Part shown: positions 55,008 to 64,000 of the stretch, one piece after another
Position numbering within the stretch: the stretch's first letter is position 1
How the letters are laid out: the number at the start of each line of letters is the position of its first letter
Assembly (NCBI GenBank): GCA_016490735.1
Contig: JAEMWC010000015.1
Span: 1,255,001 to 1,319,000, forward strand
Length of the DNA: 64,000 nucleotides
Direction of reading: 5' to 3'
From: Pachyseris speciosa
Taxonomy: Eukaryota > Cnidaria > Anthozoa > Scleractinia > Pachyseridae
Position numbers and translations under genes: made by a program
The notes under the pieces: model-generated
What the model was told of the DNA's origin: nothing
Databases searched by the model: none
The model's input: only the letters and a program-made list of their open reading frames with translations

Positions 55008-55262
55008 GGGAGCAGAGATGGCGTAGTGGCCTCCCACCATTGTGGCCCGGGTTCGACTCCCGGACTCGGTGCCATATGTGGGTTAAGTTTGTTGTCGGTT
55101 CTGTGCTCTGCTCCGAGAGGTTTTTCTCTGGGTACTCCGGTTTTCCCCTCTCCTCAAAAACCAATATTCCAAATTCCAATTCGATCCGGAATTTCGAGGG
55201 TCACAAGTTTGTCAGCCATAGACTGTGAAGTGTCACCCTTGTTAAACAAAGTTGATTGATTG
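55008..55262 (+). mobile_element. tRNA-derived SINE
   Basis: The RNA polymerase III boxes TGGCGTAGTGG (A) and GGTTCGACTCC (B) form a shortened tRNA-like head, with part of the tRNA region deleted between them. The body has TTGTTGTCGGTTCT, CCGAGAGGTTTTTCTCTGGG and a CCCCTCTCCTC block, and the tail ends in GTTGATTGATTG repeats. Better preserved than the relative at 1.2-1.46 kb. Confidence 0.8.
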
Positions 55263-55518
55263 ATAATTTTTGATAGTTTTAGTTAATTTAGAGAAATGGA
55301 AAAATTCTAAGAAGGTGGATCCAAGATTGTTTCTTCCAGAAATAATGACGTCATTCCCGCGTTATATATACCTGCTGACTTTTATTTCCATAGCTCAGGA
55401 ACTCAGGAATAGGAACGAAAAAAATCCCAGGTGAAATTGAGGAATTAATTATCTTCCAAGGTTTCAAATTTTTGCCGTGGAGTATCACAAAAAATGCAAT
55501 TATCAGAGACCGTGAAAA

Positions 55519-55524
55519 TTTATT
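55519..55524 (-). terminator. Polyadenylation signal of the astacin relic
   Basis: AATAAA on the minus strand about 30 bases after the terminal ShKT stop. Confidence 0.5.
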
Positions 55525-55551
55525 TTTTTTCCCAAAATTCATTGATTCAGA

Positions 55552-57183
55552 TTAGCAATGGCGACAACTCTTCTTGCAGTTACCCAGCATCCAGTCAGGG
55601 TTCTTGTAACACTCGCCAACTGATGCCCAATATTTGCAGTTTTTGTCGTTGTCTTTGCAGTCTAAATAAAGACAAATACAGAAACGTAACCAAAAGAATA
55701 ACCCTAACAAAGTTGACTTTTATTCACTTTGGACGTACCTACACACTATTACACTTTAGTTTAAATCTACTAGCGTTCTATCACGAATGCCGTTCTCTGA
55801 TTGGCTACGCTACTCGCTATCTGTGATAGGTAGCGAGTAGCAGTTGTCAACAAAATGGCGGCCGCTTCTTCGCTTTTTCGAAGTGTCTGCGAGGAGGATT
55901 TAGATCATTTACTTGTTTAGTTTTGAACGACTAGTAGATTTATACTAAAAAAATTCCCTCTTGCATAAACATAAACTATGTTCGTTATCATGAACATTGC
56001 ATTACACCCACCATTGAAGCCTATACCGTTCTTGTCTGAAGAACTTGAGTCACCTACCATCACAAGAGTTACAACTCTGGCGGCACGTTCTCAACATATA
56101 GTTGGGATTCTTTCTGCATTCACTGATTGATGCCCAGTAAGCACAGTCCTTATGGCCATCTCGACAGTCTAACAACACGATTAAAACATAGCTCTACCTT
56201 TCACTGGCCTGTTAAAGAGAAATATCGTTTCTTTGATATTCAACTGGCGATTTGATGTCATGGATCAACAACTTCAAAACAAAGATCATCATATTGAATG
56301 TTACAGGCTGTCACTGGTGCAACTTGTCTTCCATTGAGATTCCGAGGTCAAGAGCACATTTAAGTTACCTTGATTTCCACCGGATGATCCTCCCCCACTG
56401 CATTAGTACAAAAGATTCATCTGTTCAGCGTCCATATCACTGATTCCATCTCTCTGGCCTATTGTAACCTAGATCAGTCAATAACTCCGGTGAGAGATAA
56501 GAGCTCATTCGTCATCTTTCACGGAAAAATTTTTACACGAGGACGATTGAAAGATAAGCCTATTAGATGGTTTAGAACTGAAAATGGAAAGTATACTGCG
56601 TTCTTTTGCTTTTACATTGTCTTGTGATTGGTTGGCAAAATTCTTTTCACTTTGTTAATCAGCGAGAAGCTAAATAAACCCAAGCCAATCATGTCTCGCT
56701 CGAGCTCAATGTCCCGCGCTTAGTGCCGTTTACATGAAATTGACTCGAAGTCTGATCGACAAAATGTGCTCCTTGCGCTTGTTGCAGTTTGCGAAAGTAG
56801 TTTGGTGTCACGATACTCAATTAAAACTGCTCTAAACAAAAGTCACGCAATGCTACCCCCTGCTTCTTGGGAAGAATTGTCGGTCGTCCATTAGCACTGA
56901 AGGCGTTAGCATCGTGGTGCATCACACTTGCGTAATCATACGACGTGTCGAGTGAGTCGATAGTTTCACGTCCGTACTTGTTGAAGTTGTACGCCATTCC
57001 TAGGAACAGTAAATTATCAGAAGTTTAAAGGAATAATGATAAGTTCCTAAACTAGTTCAAAAGGCATCGAATATTGCTGTGACGTAACAGCATTCCCACC
57101 TCGCATGATATTGTTCTTGTATATAGTGAGGTAATTATCTCTATCAGGTCTTGACTGCTCGTGGTAAAATCCCAGCCCGTGTC
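55552..57183 (-). pseudogene. 5'-truncated astacin metalloprotease with two ShKT domains
   Basis: Exons in transcript order, all phases agreeing: 57183-57100 ([15 protein letters not shown], the second half of the zinc site and the following motif), 56999-56857 (NFNKYG...SYDYASVMHHDANAF, Met-turn region), 56468-56369 (IGQRDGISDMDAEQMNLLY, then TAA, then CSGGGSSGG), 56168-56058 (ShKT: CRDGHKDCAYWAS...CRQSCNSC) and 55661-55552 (terminal ShKT: CKDNDKNCKYW...CKKSCRHC, TAA). The in-frame TAA at 56403-56405 replaces the codon just before the last Cys of the catalytic domain. The Met-turn reads SVMHH where astacins have SVMHY. The first half of the catalytic domain, including the HE of the zinc motif, was not found between 57.2 and 59.6 kb. 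Most likely a pseudogene; a sequencing error at the TAA would still leave it truncated. Confidence 0.75.
55806..55842. repeat. Short perfect-stem hairpin
   Basis: GCTACTCGCTA and TAGCGAGTAGC around a short loop, in the intron between the two ShKT exons of the astacin relic. Confidence 0.7.
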
Positions 57184-59600
57184 CTAAATCCTAAATCCGC
57201 AGAGAAGGAAAGCAAATGCCACTTTTGAACGTGAATTGAGAAGGTAGCCGCCCAGAGCATGAACCTCAGCATCCAACTAAACTGGATTGAATGGAAAGAT
57301 TAAAAGAGATTCGGCTTTGTTGGTTATTGGTGGATTTCTACTCTGTAGGTCTGAGGCTTGGCATTACCATTGTTTCACATTGTTATTGTTTTCGTCTTCT
57401 GTTTTTAAAATAGGCAATGGCTCGCTAGGTAGTTATTCAATGATATTTAATCTCAACAGCCTGCTACACCTTTTTTATTTTAAACAAAAGCTTACTTCAG
57501 CTAAACAAATAACGTGAAATCGAATTAAAAGATGAAAAATTTATTTTATTCCATGGGATAGAGGAGCCCCTTCAATTCAGCTGAACAATCCATCGTCAGT
57601 GAAATATCTGGAATGCCTTACCAAACAATATTCAGTGCAGTATCTCTCGGTATAAGATCATATAAGATCGTATATCGAAATGTCGTAGGAAAAATACTCT
57701 GTGTTCGAGTTGAATAACGTTTTATTCTTTCCTACATTATCATTTTGTTCATATTTTTTGTTCTTTGAAGCCGGGACTCGGGATTTGGGCCCGTGGAGTA
57801 ACCTTGCAGGGGACATCGTGTCCTTTTCGCTTAATGACTCATTGACTTCTTGGCTGACTGAAAAAAGAAACAGACAGCAAATATAAATCTAGAATTGCCA
57901 GCCAAAATCAATTGGAGTTTGCTAGTATTTGACAAAATAATCTAGAAATAGCTTGTAGATGAAATGTGTAAAAAAGCTTTTTCTGTCATGTCCCCACTGA
58001 ACGGCAGACCATTGTTATCCCTGAGTACAGCTGATTTCAGTTGAAACACTATATTAGTTACAGCTGCGTAGTTTGGAATATCGGAGGCAATCAGCAGTCA
58101 TGTCAAAAGTAACAAAGTCAAAAAACCAAGCGTGCTCAAAATAATTCATATCTCTTCTTTTTACCAGACTTAAATGGGAGAAATTCAAGCCATTATGGTG
58201 CTTATATCTCTGTATATTGCTTTCTAACGTAATGTAAATGGTGACCTTCAGCTTATCAATTAATTGGATATTTTGATTCCAAGAAAATTGATTGGCTAAT
58301 TACCATAAGATTTATAGTTTCACTATCTTTTTTTTTTTTTTCGATTCTCACCACTTTAGATCACTATTGACCCAATTTATTTTGACGGTTTTCAGGGGTT
58401 TTTGAAGTAATTAGATAATTCCAGCGTAAGATGGCATCATCACTTCACTTTGAGGTCTGCATGGGGTCTGCATGGGGTTTGCATGGGGTTCATCAAAACC
58501 CACACAATATCTGTTTTGATTTGCACTGCCTGCAGAGGAAATGTGATTGCTGTTGACGACTTTTATTTTTTATCCGGACAGTGGCAGGGGAGAAAAATTC
58601 CAGCTTACTTCTAGCATCTTCAGTCGCATGAGCTTTTGTAATGCTAGATCCCGTCAAGTGTACCGATTTTTGCCACAGCAGCGACCGCTCTTCTTATGTT
58701 TACTGAAAAAGATAAAAAAGCGGATAACAGAAACAAAAATCTTTTATGAAAAATAGAACAACCAAAATCCTTAACAGATGAACAAAATCTTAAAAAATCT
58801 CACACGAAAATAAAAGAATTTCTTTGAAATTACCAAGATCAACACAAATGTGGTTACAAGATAGACAATTACGACCGCGTATTTAATAAAAGTCCATTTT
58901 GTATACGAAGGAATACATGTTCTTGGACCATAAGATTGAAGTCCTTATAAACTGTAGCGATACTTTCGACGACTGTAAAGAGCTGTTAATTAAAATAAAG
59001 ATTATAATTACGTTAGAAATATCCTTTATTGATTTACGGTCTTTCGAATAATTATCTGTTACTTGGGAAAAGAACATATGTTTTAAGATTGCTAAATACA
59101 CTCGACAAAGACTGAAAAACACAACTTAATGCATATTGCTGTAAGATCTATAGCATGTGTTATTTCCATTAAGTGATTTGAAAAGAAAAAGCTTGTTGAC
59201 AATATTTTGGCAAATGACATCTTCCTTTTACTCCAAAAACATGATTGGTCAGGTCTCAAAGTACCTTTTCGGAAAAGCTGAAAAGTAATCACGATAAGAA
59301 AACACCAAAGTTGACATTTATTTGAATTAGCATTTGACATTCAACCTATGCATGTTACGTTTCTTAGCAAGCAACTGAAACCAGCAATACTTGAACTTTA
59401 GACTCGACTCCAAAATAAAATGATGGACCCACACATTCTGCTGGGCTTTTGTTTTGGTCTTGTATTGGTTGCTAACTCTCACGTCCTGAAAAACGAGAAA
59501 GGTATTTATTATATTCTTTGATATTCTATATTTTTCACTTTTTGTGTATTTCTTTTCACTGACTCGTAAGGTTTTTATTTTTTTTTGCAAGTTAGTAAGA
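57184..59600. other. Unresolved region upstream of the astacin relic
   Basis: Two minus-strand segments look partly coding but could not be joined. About 57755-57870, after a TTTTTTCAG acceptor, reads an acidic then basic stretch (EVNESLSEKDTMSPARLL). About 58830-58920 reads KYAVVIVYLVTTFVLIL before a GTAATT donor, a possible signal or membrane segment, but has an in-frame stop upstream. A minus-strand terminal-exon-like frame at 59336-59474 is followed by AATAAA. None is identified. Confidence 0.3.
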
Positions 59601-59619
59601 ATTGAACCCTTAACGTGCT

Positions 59620-60450
59620 AATCCCGGAAATTTCCGGACAAAACACCGTTCCTGCTTTTAATATTTGCTTCCTGTTGAGCTTTACTCAGAACTATATGAT
59701 AGCGTGTTCTTAGTACCGACCGGCACGAAAATGCCAGATTTCGGCTGCATTATACCTTTCATTTCGCAACAAATCTCAAAAGGCCAGCTTTTCGGTCCGA
59801 CATCAACACCAAAAAGTGCACTTATTTGTTGTCAAGTTTTTAACATAAAAACTCGTATAGAAATCAAACGTTTACAACAACAACAAACCTCAGGGCCAAG
59901 CCCTACTTCAGCCATTTGTTGATGGCCAGTCTCGCGTCTCTCAAGTTACCTCATTCACGCCCGAAAAGAACTCTGGCTAAGTCCACAATACTCCGATCAT
60001 GGAATTCTTCGGATTCAGATTTTGTAGATTTTTTATAAGTGTCGGGCCACCCAGTCCTACCAAAAACAATATTGCATCGATTGAAATTTTTAGTTACCGT
60101 CAAAACTCGGCCAAATTGCCTTGATAGGTCCCGGAAACCACCCATAGAAGGGCAAGAGAAACATCTTCAATGGTGGACCGCCATGTTGCTTACAAATCTT
60201 CTTTGGCGACCCAGCCTGCATGAAACCACCTCTCACCACTGTTTTCCTTCAGCGGCTTGCCTCTACCCAAAGTCCAATTTAATGATGCCGGCCTGTGGGC
60301 TTCTGCAGAGGGAAATTGCTCTTAAAAACACTTATAAATTGAGAAACCTATCAGATTTGGAGCTCAAACAATCGCTCACCGAAGACGGCCTGTTTATCTA
60401 GGTCACGTGACACCCAAACCTGAGCCTACAGGGTCTCGAAACCGCAGATA
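59620..60450. repeat. Unclassified dispersed repeat, copy 2
   Basis: Diverged partner of the repeat at 53.2-54.5 kb with the same block order (see that entry). The ORFs at 60039-60401 and 59951-60145 run across it in opposite frames and are not conserved as protein between copies. Confidence 0.6.
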
Positions 60451-61400
60451 TTTCAACGAGGAGTACAGTGAGACTAAGTGTCGCAAACCATTTATCACCA
60501 GATAATTACTGAAAATAATTACAGAAATTCCACACTTTAAGAGTTAAGGTGAAAAATGGATGTCACGTGACCAGGGTATTTAATACCCCAGGTCAGGAGC
60601 CCATAAACTGCCCAGGTAGCAGCACTTGTAGGACTCGAGTGAAGCCTATTATTTGGGTTGGGGTTACAAAACTTACAACAGTCACGTCGGCGTTGGGATC
60701 AGTTGTTTGAATAAGGGTTAGGTTTCCGTCAGGGTTGGGATTTGGGCGTCAACAGGTCACGTGACAAGCATTCTCACCAAACTGTAGAACCTTGGGATAA
60801 CTAGCCACAAGCCATTGGTCTTGTCGAGTTCAAAACATTAAGCAGTAAGGTGTTCATTTCGAGACTGACCAACCCCCTTACTTACACTTTGCTGTTTGTT
60901 ACGACATTGAGCTCTCCAAGGCTTTTGCCAACTACTCTCCCCCTCTAAATCTTTATCCTTTCACTTGAATTGACACAAAATGTTCTAGTGTTATTAATAA
61001 CAAAGATCATAATTCATTTACACAGTGTGTGACATCAAAATGACAAGTAACAGGCAAAATAATATTTTTATTAACCAGGGTCAGGTATGAGAAAGATAAT
61101 CCTTGTGTTCTTTTTGTAGAACATTATATTTAAAACCAAATACGGATAAAATAGCTTTCTCGGTTAAAAAAAAAGTCAATGTAACATATTGAAATCACCA
61201 AATCTGTTCGGGAAACTTTAAGCTTTTTCATCTTTGCTGATTTAACGCTTGATAATGTACCGACGTTCGTTGAACCACTTCCGAAACTGTACCCTGCATC
61301 CGCTGCAAAATAGCTGCTTTGCAAGTTTCGCAAACAGTGCAACTGTATGCTTCTCTCTTCAGTAGGAATTTGATACAAAATTAGTTACACATTTGTTTTG
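60451..61400. other. No gene recognised
   Basis: Probable intron or promoter region of the plus-strand astacin gene; its signal-peptide exon was not found. Palindromic CACGTGAC words recur. Confidence 0.4.
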
Positions 61401-61408
61401 TTTTATAG

Positions 61409-63371
61409 ATGACGAGACAGTTATGGGACGTATCATTACTGCTAACATGGCGTTCATGAAGAGACAAGCAACAGAAAACGCCAAACGGGAAAATGTGTTC
61501 GAGAAAATTGAGAAAAATAACGAAGGTAAGTCTCCACGGTGAGCTAAGTGTCGCAATTCAAACGCCAAAGTAAATCATTTCCGCAAGCGCGCCTGACGCA
61601 ACAATGGAACGAAACAAATAGAATTGGCACTAAAACGCCGGAAAAAATAGAATTCATTTAAAATAAATTTAAAAAAAAACGTCTTTTCACACCTTCCATA
61701 CAGAAAATGCGCTCATTAAACTTGCATTAATTAAAGATTTTTAATGTATAATACATCTATATGAGATTTTCTGGCTGATACAGAGATATTTTTTTTAAGT
61801 TAAACATATTTACTGGCAAAGTTGGCCCTAATAGTTACAGTGCGCACCCAGTGGGCTCACTTCGGAGGCTTTGTAAGAGAACCACTAGTTAAAGTTAGTT
61901 ATACTAAAGCTACGCTACCGACAGCACATTTAAATTGAGAGCTGTAAAACCAATTCATGTGCTAGTTTTTCGCACCCTGAAGAAGGCAGTAATGCCGAAA
62001 CGTCGGTGTTTTACTTGACGAATACGGCGCTAAAATAATCAATACCTATAATTACCTAGCCCAATACACTGAGCATGACCAGTACATATTGCTTTCAAAT
62101 TTCTGTTAAACTAAAACCAACGTTAAGGTAATCACATTGGCCAATCATAACAAATAATAAAAAAAACATCAAGTACACGAAAACGGCGCAAAATGACCGC
62201 GAGTAAAACGCGATTTATTTTTCTCCCCTTTGGTTGAGAGATGGTGCGAGTTTCACCATTAAATCACAGTGCGCAACAAAGTAAAACAAAGCGAAACGCG
62301 AATTAATTTCGACAATCAGTTGTAGGGCCACCTCGCAGCTCTTACAAGGTGTCACCTGATTGGAGAACACCCCTCAGGTGAGACAAAACAACAAACAACA
62401 CAAACAATGGATCCCAGCCCTAAAACAATAGGGCTGCGACACTATCCCCGCCACTGAAATTTAGAGCTTTTAGAGTTGCAAGGCTACCGCAATTCTAAAC
62501 TGCTCTAAGACGGATTACAATTGTGGCCACTGGACGAAAATACTTCTGTTGTCATGGGAAGTGCATGGGTTATATATTTTACTACTTTACATAATGTTGT
62601 ATTCTTTTTATTTATTTATTTGTTTATTTTTTTATAGAGAAACATTTTAAGTTTTATCAAGGTGATATTATCCTGGATCCGGAGTTGGAGGAACTTCTTC
62701 ACGGTTCAAATAAAACGAGGACGAAGAGAAATGGCCTCAGACAAAAGAAACGTCTTTGGCAAACAAGGATCATTCCGTACAAAGTCCTTCCTCATATGAG
62801 TAAGAATTGACTACTTTTCCCAATACAAAATTTATTGATAAGCAACACATCATATCATACCATATCCGCCGTCGGGTCAGCTCGGCCGGTAAGAGCACGG
62901 GACTGCTGAGCATTAATTTTGTGTGGGATACCTGTGGTTTATCACACTATTTTCATCGGGTTGTAAGTCAGTTAATGCTAATGAGTTGCAAAATTTGCAG
63001 TGTATTGTGGACGTTGTATGCCACACATGTACCCTTTGTGCACCTATTTTTTGTGGATGCCTTGATTTTCCTTAAAATTTATTCGAGACAGGACCTGTAT
63101 AACAAGGAAACAACGCCATGAAGTGTTCTCACTATGTATCATTCAGTATCAGTTAATGCTTCTGATTCGCAAGTGGGTAGTCAGAGTTATGGTAGCCTCT
63201 ACTTTGAACTTCCAGTAATTATATGAAACAATATCTCTCTGAATTGATTTTAGGTCATATAATATCAAACCTACATCAAGCTATTCAAAGTTTCCATGAC
63301 AACACCTGTTTGAGATTCGTCCCATACGACGGCACACAGCGAAATTACATTCTCTTCGATAATCATTACGG
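61409..63371 (+). CDS. Astacin-family zinc metalloprotease, propeptide and start of catalytic domain (runs off the window)
   Basis: Three exons with good splice sites and matching phases: 61409-61525, 62638-62799, 63254-63371. The first encodes an acidic, helical propeptide (MGRIITANMAFMKRQ). The second holds FYQGDIILDP, whose F-x-G-D is the aspartate-switch motif that blocks the zinc in astacin zymogens. It then has TKRNGLRQKKRLWQTRIIPY, the basic activation site and the mature N-terminus with its typical W...IPY. The third has LHQAIQSFHDNTCLRFVPYD, the conserved first Cys region of the catalytic domain, up to FDNHYG. The zinc site HExxHxxGxxH lies beyond the window. The signal-peptide exon upstream of 61409 was not identified. 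Secreted protease by family. No lesions seen. Confidence 0.85.
61976..62040 (+). mobile_element. Penelope-like 3' terminal motif
   Basis: CCTGAAGAAGGCAG, then GCCGAAACGTCG, the conserved end motif of Penelope-like elements, with no coding remnant. In an intron of the astacin gene. Confidence 0.5.
62873..62910 (+). repeat. tRNA A-box-like SINE fragment
   Basis: GTCAGCTCGGCCGGTAAGAGCACGG-type segment resembling the 5' half of a tRNA. No B box follows, so not a tRNA gene. Intronic in the astacin gene. Confidence 0.45.
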
Positions 63372-63543
63372 GTAAGCTGTCTGTAAATTTTTACTGGCTC
63401 TGAACAAGTCATATATATTATTAATGTTTAATACAGATCCTTGATAACTGTACTGGGAACGACAATAACGACAGCACCAACAATTTTATTGTCTTAATAA
63501 CTAGACTATACATATTAACATAAAATCAGATTTTGTGTGATGA

Positions 63544-63850
63544 AAGTCATAGTCATAGTCATAGTCATAGACATAGCCATAGTCATAGTCATAGCCATAG
63601 CCATAGCCATAGTCATAGTCATAGTCATAGTCATAGCCATAGCCATAGTCATTGTCATAGCCATAGTCATAGCCATAGTCATAGTGATAGTGATAGTCAT
63701 AGTCATAGTCATAGTCATAGCCATAGTCATAGTCAAAGTCATAGTTATAGTCATAGTCATAGCCATAGCCATAGCCATAGCCATAGTCATAGTCATAGTC
63801 ATAGTCATAGTCATAGTCATAGTCATAGTCATAGTCATAGTCATAGTCAA
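63544..63850. repeat. (TCATAG)n hexanucleotide array
   Basis: About 50 copies of TCATAG with CCATAG variants. The ORFs of His-Ser, Asp-Tyr, Met-Thr and Ile-Val repeats on both strands are artefacts. Confidence 0.95.
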
Positions 63851-64000
63851 ATATTGAACTTAACAAATATCCGCTTAAAAGAGTTGATCGATAACTGCCT
63901 CGTGTTTCCAGCAAGATTGCTCCATTTAAAACTACAAGGGTAATTTTGAATTTATCATAATAATTCTGGCCTTATTGAAGACAACAGTATGTTGAAAGCC

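Noticed and set aside
55008..55085. tRNA gene
   Set aside because: A and B boxes are too close for a tRNA and the segment continues into a SINE body.
63501..63943. ORFs of His-Ser, Asp-Tyr and Met-Thr repeats
   Set aside because: Artefacts of the TCATAG hexamer array, open on both strands.
1..64000. Bacterial-style features: operons, ribosome binding sites, CRISPR arrays, prophage
   Set aside because: Spliced genes, polyadenylation signals and metazoan repeats show that this is animal DNA; no such features were seen.

Overview
The window is eukaryotic genomic DNA, AT-rich, with spliced genes, long introns and a heavy load of transposon relics. It most likely comes from an anthozoan cnidarian, probably a stony coral. 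The gene content suggests this (ShKT domains attached to astacin and EGF modules, a TLDc-domain surface protein, an FBXO41-like F-box gene), as does the repeat content (L2-type LINE, Penelope-like fragments, a Crypton-type tyrosine recombinase, tRNA-derived SINEs, many MITEs). The species call is inference. There are no operons, ribosome binding sites or CRISPR arrays. Only ORFs supported by domain matches and splice phasing are called.

Layout. 1-6.9 kb: repeat-rich DNA with one small unrecognised minus-strand ORF (1758-2141), a Penelope-like 3' end, a 985-bp foldback element, a LINE 3' end and a MITE. 6.9-15.7 kb: a plus-strand FBXO41-like gene (coiled coil, F-box, leucine-rich repeats) with several breaks in its reading frame. 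15.7-19 kb: mostly empty, with two unidentified minus-strand coding-like segments. 19.1-19.7 kb: start of an alpha-1,3-fucosyltransferase with a nonsense codon, cut off by a satellite of about 380-bp period (19.7-26.2 kb) that changes orientation and is split by a Tc1/mariner-like element.

27.1-35.7 kb: a minus-strand gene for a type II membrane collagen-like protein with three Ig domains, two sushi domains and a TLDc domain. Its eight downstream exons join in consistent phase 1. 36-38.3 kb: MITEs. 38.4-52.5 kb: a minus-strand EGF/ShKT gene whose ShKT exon has been tandemly amplified. One duplicated unit is split by an L2 retrotransposon (41.0-44.7 kb) and by a 5.9-kb insertion carrying a Crypton-like recombinase (45.2-51.2 kb).

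55.5-57.2 kb: a 5'-truncated minus-strand astacin-ShKT gene with an internal stop. 61.4-63.4 kb: the 5' part of an intact plus-strand astacin metalloprotease that runs off the window. The two astacin genes are divergent, and the EGF/ShKT gene beside them uses the same phase-1 ShKT exon module, so 38-64 kb looks like a local protease/ShKT cluster shaped by duplication and transposition.
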